Counted from the stretch's first letter, positions 28,001-37,676 are shown. The stretch: 64,000 bases of DNA from Bacteroides_D sp963543925 (GCA_963543925.1 CAUUCP010000004.1:20172-84171); one strand, 5' to 3'. Made by a program: numbers and translations. Notes: generated by a model from the sequence alone, not told the origin.

Positions 28001-29707
28001 ATGACGCTTTCTATTCGCGCTCGCCTCAATCTTATATTTGGGGTAATCATTGTTCTAGTCCTCTCCTTTGGAGTGTTCATCATTCTGAAATCGATGAACT
28101 CTCGGAAGATAGTCAACTTGATCTACGAATCGAACGCTGGCAACTATGCCGAGAGTAATGCTGTCATTGCGATGACGAATTACTTGAATTATAACCAATC
28201 GGTGGATTTGCAGACCGCGACGCAGATGTTGGACAGCACCCAGCGATGTATAGAGGTTTGCCTCCAGCGATGTATCGAGGTAAATACTGCGGAGGGGGAA
28301 CAGCTAATACGCGATGCCAAGGAGACTCTCGCGCTTCTGCGTAAAGACGAGGCTTCTTTGAAGGAACTGGAGGTAGAGGATGGTCAGTTGACCGATGGGG
28401 TCAACCGAGCCTTTGCAAGTCTATTAGAGGAGATTGGGCGTGTGGATCGGGTAAAATCCGATGTGGTGGTAGGTATATCTCATGGCAGTGACCTTTACCA
28501 ACAATACGGGGCTTACGACGATGCCTCTGCTCTGAAACGTGCTTATGAAAACTACCACGAGATCTCGCTCAAGGCAGTCTACAAGGAGATCGCCCAAGCT
28601 CTGGAGGTACTCTCCGAGTCAGAAAAAAAGCTTTACGAGCATGCGACCAAGATGGTGGAAGCCAAGCTTTCGTTCAAGAAGCACTCCGACATTCTTTCGA
28701 AACAGCTAGATGATGCTACAGTGCTCTTCGGTGTAGAGTACCGAGAGGATTATCAGGCGGTATTGTTTTACACCTCGCTGATATTGGTAATATTGATTCT
28801 CTTCTCAGGTATCATTTCTGCCTACACCTCTCGGATGGTGACCACGGCGTTGCGCCAAGGGGTGGAACAGATGGAGCTTTGTGCTTCTGGTAACTTCAAC
28901 AGTCGGTTATCGAAGCGTTCTCTTGAGCGTGGCGACGAGTTTGGGAATCTGTCTCGTTCGATCGAAGCGATGACCCAACAGGTGCGCCACTCGATAGGGG
29001 AGGTGAAGGAGGAGGCCGACAAGGTTTCCGAGGCGAGTGCGCAGCTGCATGTAATCTCCAAAAAGCTTTCAGAGGGTACCAACACCCAAGCCTCGAGCGC
29101 AGAACAGGTGAGCAGTGCCATGGAACAAATGGCGGCCAACATCGATCAGAATGCAGAGAACGCGACGCAGACGCAAGCCATAGCCTTGGCGATGGAGGAA
29201 AAGATCCTCAAGGTCAATGAGCTCTCCCAGAAATCGCTCCATTCTGTGGAGTCGATTACTCAGAAGATCGCCATCATCAGTGAGATAGCGAATCAGACGA
29301 ATATTCTGGCTCTGAATGCGGCAGTGGAAGCGGCACGTGCTGGGGAACACGGACGCGGGTTCTCGGTGGTAGCGTCGGAGATTCGGAAACTCGCGGAGCG
29401 GAGTCGTGAGGCGGCGTCGGAGATCTCTACCTACTCTTCGCAATCGCTCGGCGACACTCACGAAGCCGCAAAGGGACTTGACGACGTCTTACCAGAAGTA
29501 AAGCATACGGCACAGCTGGTGTTGGAAATCGCCACCGCGAGCAACGAGCAACGACAGGGCGTGGATCAGATCAATGCGGCGATCCAAGAGCTATCGGAGG
29601 TCATTCAGCACAATGCGTCGGCAAGTGGGGAGATGGCCACAGCAGCGGAGGAGCTCAATGGTCAGGCGCAGGCGCTGAACTCTGCAAGTTCGTTCTTTGT
29701 CATATAG
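28001..29707 (+). CDS. Methyl-accepting chemotaxis protein-like receptor
   Basis: A 568-residue receptor. Membrane helix 1 (about 10-32), a helical sensor domain of about 215 residues outside the cytoplasm, membrane helix 2 (about 250-275), a HAMP domain (about 275-335) and a long helical signalling domain. The hairpin tip is well conserved (NQTNILALNAAVEAARAGE, then GRGFSVVASEIRKLAERS). The tip is the CheA/CheW contact surface, so a kinase partner is implied. No che or flagellar gene occurs in this window, and the inferred lineage is not flagellated. No C-terminal methylation tether is evident. It is monocistronic with its own terminator at 29738. Confidence 0.9.
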   Translation: MTLSIRARLNLIFGVIIVLVLSFGVFIILKSMNSRKIVNLIYESNAGNYAESNAVIAMTNYLNYNQSVDLQTATQMLDSTQRCIEVCLQRCIEVNTAEGEQLIRDAKETLALLRKDEASLKELEVEDGQLTDGVNRAFASLLEEIGRVDRVKSDVVVGISHGSDLYQQYGAYDDASALKRAYENYHEISLKAVYKEIAQALEVLSESEKKLYEHATKMVEAKLSFKKHSDILSKQLDDATVLFGVEYREDYQAVLFYTSLILVILILFSGIISAYTSRMVTTALRQGVEQMELCASGNFNSRLSKRSLERGDEFGNLSRSIEAMTQQVRHSIGEVKEEADKVSEASAQLHVISKKLSEGTNTQASSAEQVSSAMEQMAANIDQNAENATQTQAIALAMEEKILKVNELSQKSLHSVESITQKIAIISEIANQTNILALNAAVEAARAGEHGRGFSVVASEIRKLAERSREAASEISTYSSQSLGDTHEAAKGLDDVLPEVKHTAQLVLEIATASNEQRQGVDQINAAIQELSEVIQHNASASGEMATAAEELNGQAQALNSASSFFVI

Positions 29708-29737
29708 CACATTGTCTCTCTAATATAGTTTGTTGGG

Positions 29738-29772
29738 AGTCCTCCGTCTTACGAGATGGGGGACTTTATTTT
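29738..29772 (+). terminator. Terminator after the chemoreceptor-like gene
   Basis: AGTCCTCC / GGGGGACT stem (one G-T pair) followed by TTATTTTT, 31 bases after the stop. Confidence 0.7.
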
Positions 29773-29832
29773 TAGGAGATGTTGGGGCGCTTGAGTATAA
29801 ATTACTACCTTGCCCAAAATTGAGGCGGCGAG

Positions 29833-30399
29833 ATGGATTGTTTTTGTTATTACACCGCACTCCAGCTAGGGGTTTGGAATGCATGGATCCCCACGGTGGG
29901 GTTAGTACTTATCCAGTATGTATTCATGGGTATTTTTCGGGAGACGGGCAAGCGTGCCACGGACACCTCTTGGTATACGGCGCGTGAACGTCGTCATGCG
30001 AGATGGAGCTTTATATGGATGTTCGCCCTGCTGGGAGTCTCATTGTTTGTTCCCCTTCGTCTAGGAACCTCCTTTTTCCTTGTAGGCGGGATACTCTTTC
30101 TTGTCTCGCTGGTGGGTTTCTTGTCCGCCTTTCTCGCCTATTGGCAGACGCCACTGGATGAGACTGTCCGTCGTGGCGTGTATCGGATTTCTCGGAACCC
30201 GATGTACTTTTTCTACACACTGGGGATGCTCGGCGTTTGTATCGCTAGTACATCGCTATGGCTACTCTTAGCGACATTGTTGCTTGCCTATGAGACGCAC
30301 CACGTAATCTTGGGGGAAGAACGTTATTGCGGCGAACGGTATGGAGACACGTACCGTGCATACAAAGCGCGCACGCCCCGCTATTTTCTATTCTTTTAA
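29833..30399 (+). CDS. Isoprenylcysteine carboxyl methyltransferase-like membrane protein
   Basis: An integral membrane protein of 188 residues with about five helices. The C-terminal half has the ICMT/phospholipid methyltransferase pattern: GVYRISRNPMYF near residue 115, then a re-entrant hydrophobic region and GEERYCGERYGDTYRAYKARTPRY, where family members bind SAM. Bacterial relatives are of unknown substrate. The start is the ATG at 29833; no strong ribosome-binding site is visible. The C69 dipeptidase follows after 22 bases. Confidence 0.8.
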   Translation: MDCFCYYTALQLGVWNAWIPTVGLVLIQYVFMGIFRETGKRATDTSWYTARERRHARWSFIWMFALLGVSLFVPLRLGTSFFLVGGILFLVSLVGFLSAFLAYWQTPLDETVRRGVYRISRNPMYFFYTLGMLGVCIASTSLWLLLATLLLAYETHHVILGEERYCGERYGDTYRAYKARTPRYFLFF

Positions 30400-30421
30400 C
30401 TTCTAACTAACTCAACGTAAG

Positions 30422-31858
30422 ATGGATCGAACAAAACTCGTGAACGAATACCCTTCGGAGTGTACCACGTTGATCGTGGGCAGAGAGATGACCGCCGACG
30501 GGTCGCGCATAGTAGCCCGCTCGGAAGACTGGAATGCGATGTATGCGAAAAATCTAGAGCTTTACGAGGATACCAGTGAGGGACCAGCGAGCTTTGTGGC
30601 GCGCGATAGCCCGTTCCGTTGCGACCTTCCGAAGGAAGCTCTTGGCTATACCGCGATGCCGACCTTTGACCTGCCAGGTCACTGGGGGAGTGCAGGCTTT
30701 AATACAGCGGGCGTGGGGATGAGTGCTACGGAGAGTATCTTTAGTAGCGAACGTGCTCTCGCCGCCGATCCACTGGTAGAGAGTGGGGTAGCCGAGAACT
30801 CGGTATTCAACATCGTCCTACCGTACGTACGCACGGCACGCGAGGGGGTGGAACGTCTAGGTAAACTGATCGAACAGTTCGGCGTCGCGGAGGGGTTTGG
30901 CGTCGGCTTTGTGGACAGTCATGAGATCTGGTACTTGGAGACGGCCTCGGGACACCGTTGGTTAGCGTGTCGTATGCCCGAGGATCAGTATTTTGTGACA
31001 GGTAACCAGAGTCGTTTCCGCGACTACAACCCTCAGGACAAAGAGCACTATATGGCGAGTTCGGATCTTGTAGAATTTGCCACTATGCACCACCTCTACG
31101 ATCCGAGTAAGGGGGCTTTTGACTTTCACGAGGCGTATATCCGGGACGTAACGTTGGACACCACCTACAACTACCCCCGTGTTTGGGGGATACAAGGGCT
31201 CTTAAGCCCCGATATCAAGAACGACGTGAGTAAGAATACCTTTCCCGTCTTTGCTAGAGCGAAACGCCCCGTAACGCTCGATGATGTGCGTCGCGTGTTC
31301 CGTTTCCATTACAACGGAACGGAGCATGACCCGTACCTCAACGCCAATCCTAAGGAGAAGTACCGTCCCGTGTCGATCTTCCGTACGACCCAGACCCACA
31401 TCCTGCAGGTGCGCCCAGAGCTTCCGCAAGCCATCGGATGTGTGAACTACTATGCTATGGGGATGGCAGCCCTTGGGGTCTTTGTGCCGCTCTATCAGGG
31501 GATAAGCTCCTATCCACAAGCCTACCTATTGGGGACAGATCACGCGAGCGTAGAATCTGCCTACTGGAAGATGCGCAAGGTGATGACGTTGGGGATGGTC
31601 AACTTCAACCGTTACGCTCCGCTCATCCAAGAGACCTATGGGCGTTTTGAAGCGGAGACCACGCAGCGGCAAGCGGAGATGGAGCAGCAGTATCTGGCGA
31701 TTTACAAGACCCTCCCGCTACAGGCGCAAGATATGCTACAAGCCTTCTCGGACAAAGTGTTATTGGATGCATTGCGGGTCGCAGATCGTCTCCAAGAGGA
31801 GCTCTTTACGCGGCTAACGAGTGATATCCAAGCCGAGTATAAATTTGCAGGTGCATAA
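30422..31858 (+). CDS. C69 family dipeptidase (Ntn hydrolase)
   Basis: A 478-residue peptidase of the PepD/C69 family. The family nucleophile is Cys14 in ECTTLIVG, which would become N-terminal after autocatalytic removal of the first 13 residues. The following AxDGSRIVARSEDWN strand is typical. No signal peptide, so probably cytoplasmic, where it would hydrolyse dipeptides released by the exported peptidases. Length is normal for the family. The gene is preceded by a 22-base gap with AACTCAACGTAAG and followed by DUF805 after 26 bases. Confidence 0.9.
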   Translation: MDRTKLVNEYPSECTTLIVGREMTADGSRIVARSEDWNAMYAKNLELYEDTSEGPASFVARDSPFRCDLPKEALGYTAMPTFDLPGHWGSAGFNTAGVGMSATESIFSSERALAADPLVESGVAENSVFNIVLPYVRTAREGVERLGKLIEQFGVAEGFGVGFVDSHEIWYLETASGHRWLACRMPEDQYFVTGNQSRFRDYNPQDKEHYMASSDLVEFATMHHLYDPSKGAFDFHEAYIRDVTLDTTYNYPRVWGIQGLLSPDIKNDVSKNTFPVFARAKRPVTLDDVRRVFRFHYNGTEHDPYLNANPKEKYRPVSIFRTTQTHILQVRPELPQAIGCVNYYAMGMAALGVFVPLYQGISSYPQAYLLGTDHASVESAYWKMRKVMTLGMVNFNRYAPLIQETYGRFEAETTQRQAEMEQQYLAIYKTLPLQAQDMLQAFSDKVLLDALRVADRLQEELFTRLTSDIQAEYKFAGA

Positions 31859-31884
31859 TTTATCAGATATAAGGAAGAGTAATA

Positions 31885-32268
31885 ATGCCAGGTTACGTAC
31901 GCAGTTGTTTTAAGCAATATGTAGGATTTTCGGGGCGTGCACGCCGCTCCGAGTATTGGAGCTTTGTGTTCTTCAATTTAGCAATCCAAATATCCATCGG
32001 GGTATTGAGTGGACTCGCCCTCGCGTTCAAGAGTCCTAAGGGCGCAATGCTTATAGGGAGTCTGGGTTACGTTTACCTTCTTGGGGTAGCCCTGCCGAGC
32101 CTTGCTGTGTCGGTACGTCGAATGCACGACCTCGGTAAGGGTGGCGGCTGGATACTGATCAACCTTATTCCACTCATCGGTTGGATCTGGTTCTTTGTAC
32201 TGTTGTGTACCGCTGGTGAAACGGGTGAGAACCGCTTCGGGAAAGACCCCAAAGAAGAAGAACAGTAA
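31885..32268 (+). CDS. DUF805 family membrane protein
   Basis: A 127-residue inner membrane protein with the DUF805 pattern: an N-terminal FSGRARRSEYW motif, three or four membrane helices, and RRMHDLGKGGGW before the last helix. The C-terminus is acidic (GKDPKEEEQ). The function of the family is unknown. A strong terminator follows 43 bases downstream, so this is the last gene of its unit. Confidence 0.88.
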   Translation: MPGYVRSCFKQYVGFSGRARRSEYWSFVFFNLAIQISIGVLSGLALAFKSPKGAMLIGSLGYVYLLGVALPSLAVSVRRMHDLGKGGGWILINLIPLIGWIWFFVLLCTAGETGENRFGKDPKEEEQ

Positions 32269-32311
32269 AGAGGCCAGAGTAAAGAAACCAGTATGTACTA
32301 ACGAAACGTAC

Positions 32312-32357
32312 CCGCAGCATGGGACGCTCCTTTGCGCTCTGTGCTGCGGTTTTTTTT
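32312..32357 (+). terminator. Rho-independent terminator after DUF805
   Basis: CCGCAGCA / TGCTGCGG, 8 bp, with a 22-base loop that can pair further, then eight Ts. The remaining 32358-32565 stretch shows no convincing gene. Confidence 0.85.
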
Positions 32358-32565
32358 ATAGGGGGGAGTGGAGTAGATAAAATCTTGCGCGGTTGGCACT
32401 CGCTTCACAGACGCTCTCCCTATTTGGCAGTCGTCGAGGAGGTTATCAACCACCAACGACTGAAGGAGCTCCTCCCACTACACCGCGTTGATATCACAGA
32501 AAAACTACAACGGTATCCGATGGTAGAGAACCACCCCCAGCAACAGTATAGAACGCGAGAAACGG

Positions 32566-32573
32566 TAACTTTG
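32566..32573 (+). promoter_or_regulatory. -7 element for xseA
   Basis: TAACTTTG, 33 bases before the ATG at 32607. Confidence 0.5.
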
Positions 32574-32606
32574 CAGGAGTAAATCCTTGTACAAAATCCC
32601 CCCCCG

Positions 32607-34037
32607 ATGCCGCCAGTCCATTATCTACGCCTTCACGAACTTGCCGAACGACTCCACAACGCAATCGCCGCACAGTTCAACGCCCCCCTGTGGGTGGTAG
32701 CTGAGATAGCCTCGATCCGCGAAGCTCCCTCGGGACACTGCTACCTTGAGCTCACCGAGGTAGACCCCGAGAAGCACACCGAAATCTCCTCGATGCGAGC
32801 GATGATCTGGGCAAGCACGTATAGCACCCTCCGTCCCTTCTTTGAAGAAATGACCCAGACCACCCTCCGCAAAGGACTGCAACTACTGATGCGGGTACGT
32901 GTGGAATATTCTGTGCGCTATGGGATGGCACTACAGGTCATAGACATAGACCCGCAATATACGGTGGGCGAGCTCGCAATCCAGCGGCAAAAGACATTGG
33001 CACAACTTGAAGAGGACGGGGTTATCGATATGAACCATGAGCTGCCCTTCCCCGAATTTCCACGCCGTATAGCGATCATCTCTGCCTCGCAAGCGGCAGG
33101 GTACGAGGATTTCTGTCACCAGCTGGGAGAGACTATTGCGCGCTACCATATTCACGTGAAGCTCTTTCCCGCGCTAATGCAGGGAGACAAGGCTTCCTCG
33201 TCGATTCGAGAAGCGCTGTACCAGATTGCCGACCAAGCGGCGCAGTGGGACATTGTGGTAATCATCCGTGGTGGGGGTGGGAAGATGGATCTCAGTTGTT
33301 TTGACGACTATGAGCTGTCGGCGATCGTAGCGCAATTTCCCTTGCCCATCGTAACAGGGATAGGGCACGAACGGGATGTCTCGGTCGTGGATCACGTTGC
33401 ACACACCTCGCTCAAGACCCCAACAGCCGTAGCAGCCGCCCTAGAAAATATCTTTGTCGACGGCGAGGGAGTGTTACGCGAAGCTGTACAAAACCTCCTT
33501 CCGTTACTAGAAGAGTATACTGCAAGTTACACCCAAACCCTAGAACGACTCTGTGAGGAAGCCTCGCTCCATGCAACGCACCTTCTCTCACAAAATATCC
33601 AAACGCTTCGGTTACAGGCGGAAGGAGCGGCACTCAGTATTCAGGGACGTCTTCGGGAGTATACGCCTAGTTTACAACATCTTGTGGAGCGGAATACGCT
33701 ACTTGTAAAGCACCGTCTAGAGGGCTTCCCACAACAGTTGCAACAGACCCTGCAAGGGCTACTGCCATGCGTGGATGGCGCTCTCGGGAAGATGCGCATG
33801 GAGTATCTATTTACCCTAGCCGAGTGCATGGGACGCGACCCAAGACAGGCGCTGCGAAATGGCTATGCCCTGCTTCGCCCAGTAACCCTTGCACAAAAGG
33901 GGGAGCACCTGCAGCTTTTGACCCAAGAAGCAAGCTATGAGGTAGAGGTGCAGTCTGTGAAAAAAGAAGGTCTTTTTACAGACGACGTTACGACGAAAAA
34001 GAGTATAAGGGAACGAATGGAGGAGCTGCTTGCGTAA
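32607..34037 (+). CDS. xseA: Exodeoxyribonuclease VII large subunit
   Basis: Catalytic subunit of exonuclease VII, 476 residues. The N-terminal OB fold (about 1-100) includes PLWVVAEIAS, and the nuclease domain has PRRIAIISASQAAGYEDF, IIRGGGGKMDLSCFDDYE and TGIGHERDVSVVDHVAH with the usual acidic and histidine residues. Then comes a long coiled-coil (about 270-400). The small subunit gene xseB, often just downstream, is not present in the following 390 bases. A run of eight Cs directly before the ATG replaces any clear ribosome-binding site. Confidence 0.93.
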   Translation: MPPVHYLRLHELAERLHNAIAAQFNAPLWVVAEIASIREAPSGHCYLELTEVDPEKHTEISSMRAMIWASTYSTLRPFFEEMTQTTLRKGLQLLMRVRVEYSVRYGMALQVIDIDPQYTVGELAIQRQKTLAQLEEDGVIDMNHELPFPEFPRRIAIISASQAAGYEDFCHQLGETIARYHIHVKLFPALMQGDKASSSIREALYQIADQAAQWDIVVIIRGGGGKMDLSCFDDYELSAIVAQFPLPIVTGIGHERDVSVVDHVAHTSLKTPTAVAAALENIFVDGEGVLREAVQNLLPLLEEYTASYTQTLERLCEEASLHATHLLSQNIQTLRLQAEGAALSIQGRLREYTPSLQHLVERNTLLVKHRLEGFPQQLQQTLQGLLPCVDGALGKMRMEYLFTLAECMGRDPRQALRNGYALLRPVTLAQKGEHLQLLTQEASYEVEVQSVKKEGLFTDDVTTKKSIRERMEELLA

Positions 34038-34301
34038 TCATCCCCTTGTTACGTTAAGTGACTGTAGGTCTAGACAAAAGGATTTAACAAGGTAGTGTGC
34101 TCCCCTCCCTATTAACAAAAACGCCTTTTAAGGCGCAAAGAAGCGCAAAGAGAGGCAAGAGTAGTACCAAAATAGTCAATCATAAGAATTTGCGCTAAAT
34201 AGCCCCTTTACGGGCTGTTTTAAGGGGAAGGTTTAGGCTCTTTAGATAACCAACCGTCCCAAACGGGTAGCCTCTTCACTCTTTTATCCCCCATAAACAG
34301 C
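34038..34301. other. Intergenic region between converging xseA and gcvT
   Basis: No gene seen. Two small hairpins are visible: CGCCTTTTAAGGCG near 34127-34140 with Ts on the minus strand, and AGCCC/GGGCT at 34201-34216 followed by GTTTT on the plus strand, a possible weak xseA terminator. Confidence 0.4.
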
Positions 34302-34331
34302 AAAAATAAAGGCACGCCTACTGGACGTGCC
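34302..34331 (-). terminator. Terminator downstream of gcvT
   Basis: On the minus strand, GGCACG / CGTGCC with a 9-base loop, followed by TTTATTTTTG. It lies about 95 bases after the gcvT stop, with a second small hairpin (AGTGC-TTTC-GCACT) in between. Confidence 0.65.
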
Positions 34332-34427
34332 CTAAGATTGAGAAGTGCTTTCGCACTACAGAGATACAACTTTTTATGCAAACAGTCTTAACAAAGGATT
34401 ATTTCCTTATTCGTTTTGTTAAGAATA

Positions 34428-35534
34428 TTACTGTTTATAGAACGGGAGCTTCACCACTTGCGCCTTGAGATTCTTGCCACGGACTTGGATGTAGATCTCC
34501 GTCCCTGTCTTGGAAAAATCTTTCGCTACATACCCCATGCCAATCGCTTTTTTGAGCGAGGGGGACATTGTCCCCGAGGTAACCTCACCTATCACCGTTC
34601 CCTGAGCGTCGACGATCGGATAGTGTTGGCGTGGTATCCCCTTGTCTATCATTTCAAATCCGACCAGCTTGGAGGTAGGGCCCTCGGCCTTTACCTTTTC
34701 GATTAATGGGCGTGCGACTAAGTTTTTCTTATTATCCGTGAGCTTAGTAATCCACCCCAATCCCGCTGCAATGGGGGAGGTGGTGTCATTGATGTCATGA
34801 CCATAGAGACAGAACCCCATTTCGAGACGGAGCGTATCACGAGCCCCTAGTCCAGCAGGGCGAATCCCCTCTTCTTTTCCAGCCTCGATAAGCGCATTCC
34901 AGATCTTTACGATATCCTCGTTAGCACAATAGATCTCGCATCCCCCTGCCCCAGTATAGCCTGTGATGGAGAGGATGACATTCTTCACCCCAGCCATCTC
35001 GACACACTTGAAAGTGTAGTACTTCATTTCCTCGACGGGTTCTGGGACAAGCTTCTGAACGATCTTCATAGCCAGAGGACCTTGCACTGCGACCTGCGAC
35101 ATCTTCTCTGAGTCGTTGATGAGGTCTACACCCGGTTTCATCCCCAGCGCTTCTGCGTGTTGGCACAGCCAAGCCCAGTCCTTGTCGAGGTTGGCAGCAT
35201 TGACTACCAACAGGTACTCCTCTGCCCCGAAGCGATAGGTCAGGAAGTCATCGACGATCCCCCCCTCGTTATTTGGGAAGCAACAGTACTGCACCTGCCC
35301 GTCTACGAGCGCCTCTACGTCGTTAGACCCCACGCGCTGTAGGAGCTCTATCGCCTTGGGACCTTTCACCCAGATATCGCCCATATGCGATACGTCGAAA
35401 ATCCCAGCTTGCTCTCTTACGGTTCTGTGTTCTTCGTTAATCCCGACGTACTCGATCGGCATCAGGTATCCTGCAAACTCTTGCATTTTAGCGCCCAGAG
35501 CTTCGTGTATGGCGCAAAGTGGTGTTTTTTTCAT
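34428..35534 (-). CDS. gcvT: Glycine cleavage system T protein (aminomethyltransferase)
   Basis: Transfers the methylene group from lipoyl-bound aminomethyl to tetrahydrofolate. 368 residues from the ATG at 35534, preceded by AGGAG at a suitable distance; 24 further in-frame codons upstream run into the DPP III region and are probably not translated. Motifs: FDVSHMGDI near 55, NDVEALVDGQVQY, SITGYTGAGGCEIY and GLGARDTLRLEMGFCLYGHD. Partner genes gcvP and gcvH are not in the window. The lipoylation enzymes LipA/LipB at 57-58 kb would serve the H protein. Confidence 0.95.
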   Translation of the reverse strand: MKKTPLCAIHEALGAKMQEFAGYLMPIEYVGINEEHRTVREQAGIFDVSHMGDIWVKGPKAIELLQRVGSNDVEALVDGQVQYCCFPNNEGGIVDDFLTYRFGAEEYLLVVNAANLDKDWAWLCQHAEALGMKPGVDLINDSEKMSQVAVQGPLAMKIVQKLVPEPVEEMKYYTFKCVEMAGVKNVILSITGYTGAGGCEIYCANEDIVKIWNALIEAGKEEGIRPAGLGARDTLRLEMGFCLYGHDINDTTSPIAAGLGWITKLTDNKKNLVARPLIEKVKAEGPTSKLVGFEMIDKGIPRQHYPIVDAQGTVIGEVTSGTMSPSLKKAIGMGYVAKDFSKTGTEIYIQVRGKNLKAQVVKLPFYKQ

Positions 35535-35568
35535 TGAGATAGCTCCTATTGTGCTTTTAAGGCTCTTT

Positions 35569-37623
35569 CTAGTTATGTAATGGAAGGAAGGCGTACTTTT
35601 TGCCATACTCCATCATTTGCCCGGCGTAATCGGTCGTATAACGCAATTTCACGTCCACAATCTGATCGCCTTCCATGACGGGTTCCAAGATGGGGTTGAC
35701 AAAACCGCCGTAGGGTGCAAGATTGAGCTTTACGTAACGTTTGAGGACTTCGGAGTGGAGGTCTTTATCGACCTTGACAGCATAGCGCTCTACGAGGGCT
35801 CGTCCCGCTTCGAAATCCCCAGTACTCTTGATGCGTTGTACCTCGCGCAGGAGTTGTCCAAAGAGGTTACGCAGTGCGTCGTAGTCATTGATTTGGACGT
35901 AACGCTTCCCCTCGCGGCTCTTCCACTCAATCACGTTGTTTTGTTGTCCGTGTTCAAAACACCAGTTCGCAATGAGGGCACGGTTGCGCATGTGGGCTTC
36001 TTCGATCTGTTCACCAGGCTTGATGCGAGTAAGTTGGGTAATCAGTCCGTTGCGGATGTAAGCATCGTACTCTGCCTCGGAGTACTCACCCTCGGGGAGG
36101 ATACCGAGTTCCACCATCTTGGGATCGCGGATGTAGTAGAGCCCGAAGAGATCGGCACGCGCTTCTTCGAGAGTCGCGGAGTAGTTCTTGAGCTCGTCGC
36201 CCGTCACGCCAGCCGCGAGCTTTCCACTCCCGTGTCCCAGACACTCGTGGAGGTCGGTATGGAGATTGGAACTCAAGCCGCCGAACTTGCGGGCACGAGC
36301 TATCTCCTCTGGGCTATTAGCGAACTCGTCGAGGAAACCGTTGCCTTGAGAGACTTTGTCATAGGCGTTGGTAATATTCTCTATGGTCACACTCTTTGAG
36401 CCGTGCTCGGCACGTATCCAGTTGGCATTGGGAAGGTTAATCCCGATCGGGGTGGAGGGGTAGCAGTCGCCGCCGAGCATGACGGCGTTGATCACCTTGG
36501 CAGTAATTCCGCGCACCTCTTTCCGTTTGAAAGACTCGTCTATCGGAGAATTTTCTTCGAACCAAGAAGCATTAGCCGAGAGAATCTCGGTACGACGTGT
36601 GGCAGCAATATCCTTGAAGTTGACCAACCCCTCCCAACTACACTTGCGTCCGAGGGGGTCGCCATAGTCTTCGATAAATCCATTGACGAAGTCGACTCTG
36701 GCGGCGGTATCCTTTACCCACTGGAGGCAATAGTCATTGAAGTCGTGCAAGTCCCCAGACTTGTAATAGCGGATCAGATTGCGTATGGTGGCTATCTGCG
36801 CGTCATTCTCGGCAACGGTTTCTGCTTTTTCGAGCCAGTAGATAATCTTCTCTATAGCCGCGGAGTACATCCCGTCGAGCTTCCAAGTGCGCTCTTGTAT
36901 CTTACCGTCTATTTTGCACAGTTGGGAGTTCATACCATATGCGAGTCGTTCGTTGCCGACGCTAGCAGCCATTTTTTCGTAGAACTCCTGCGCCTCGTCT
37001 TGGGTCACCCCCGAGTAGAAATTTGTCGACGAGGTACGGATCAGGTCTGCTGTGGGATCCTCCTTATCCTTATTCACTCGTTTAGCAGCGATGGTGGGGT
37101 CAAAGAGGATGGGGCGGATGAAGTTCATGAGCGCGTAGGAGTCTCGATACTCTTCGGGGAAGAGCTCGGCAGGCGTCCCCTTGATCAGGTCGCTAAGGTA
37201 GGAGATCGGGAACTCGGGGATAATCTTCGTCTCACCGTAGTGGTGGTGGATTCCATTGGAGAACCAGACGCGCTTGAGGTAGACCATAAAAGCGTCCCAG
37301 TGCTCTCCGTCACGCTCGCCCTTGTAACCCTCGTAGATCGCTTCGAGAATGTGCCTTACCGCAAGGTTGTACTCGTAGTTCTGATCCCAGAGGATATCTC
37401 GTCCTGCGAGGGTGGCCTGACTCAGGAAGTAACAGAGCTCTTTCTGTTGAAGCGAAAGGGAGTCCCAGTCTGGGACTTCGTAGCGCATGATGTAGATATC
37501 GGCAAACTGGTCGACCTTCCAGGGAAGGTTCTCGGTCTTTACGACCGTGTTCTGTTTGAACTCCTGACATCCCAAGGCGAGTGCTGCCATTCCTACCACT
37601 CCCATAAAAATAGTTTTTCGCAT
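35569..37623 (-). CDS. Dipeptidyl peptidase III (M49), lipoprotein
   Basis: Zinc dipeptidyl-peptidase releasing dipeptides from short peptides; 684 residues from the ATG at 37623. This start gives a lipoprotein signal (LALGC, Cys19) and a promoter just upstream; the longer frame has no support. The zinc motif is HECLGH at 459-464 and the second glutamate lies in EEARAD at 486-491. The C-terminal part after about 570 is normal for Bacteroidetes DPP III. Most characterised DPP III enzymes are cytosolic, so the lipobox suggests a periplasmic or surface form. gcvT follows 35 bases downstream. Confidence 0.92.
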   Translation of the reverse strand: MRKTIFMGVVGMAALALGCQEFKQNTVVKTENLPWKVDQFADIYIMRYEVPDWDSLSLQQKELCYFLSQATLAGRDILWDQNYEYNLAVRHILEAIYEGYKGERDGEHWDAFMVYLKRVWFSNGIHHHYGETKIIPEFPISYLSDLIKGTPAELFPEEYRDSYALMNFIRPILFDPTIAAKRVNKDKEDPTADLIRTSSTNFYSGVTQDEAQEFYEKMAASVGNERLAYGMNSQLCKIDGKIQERTWKLDGMYSAAIEKIIYWLEKAETVAENDAQIATIRNLIRYYKSGDLHDFNDYCLQWVKDTAARVDFVNGFIEDYGDPLGRKCSWEGLVNFKDIAATRRTEILSANASWFEENSPIDESFKRKEVRGITAKVINAVMLGGDCYPSTPIGINLPNANWIRAEHGSKSVTIENITNAYDKVSQGNGFLDEFANSPEEIARARKFGGLSSNLHTDLHECLGHGSGKLAAGVTGDELKNYSATLEEARADLFGLYYIRDPKMVELGILPEGEYSEAEYDAYIRNGLITQLTRIKPGEQIEEAHMRNRALIANWCFEHGQQNNVIEWKSREGKRYVQINDYDALRNLFGQLLREVQRIKSTGDFEAGRALVERYAVKVDKDLHSEVLKRYVKLNLAPYGGFVNPILEPVMEGDQIVDVKLRYTTDYAGQMMEYGKKYAFLPLHN

Positions 37624-37640
37624 AGTGCACGTAGTTGATT

Positions 37641-37648
37641 CAAAGGTA
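37641..37648 (-). promoter_or_regulatory. -7 element for the DPP III gene
   Basis: TACCTTTG on the minus strand, 17 bases upstream of the ATG at 37623. TTG occurs 16 bases further up, close to -33 spacing. Confidence 0.55.
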
Positions 37649-37676
37649 AAGGTAATAAGAAAAGCAAGGGTTGGGA

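Noticed and set aside
32319..32582. An 87-codon open frame upstream of xseA
   Set aside because: Its first codons are the terminator hairpin and its end is the xseA promoter; the composition is unlike its neighbours and no domain is seen.
36403..37638. A 411-codon plus-strand frame
   Set aside because: Antisense of DPP III, created by codon bias.
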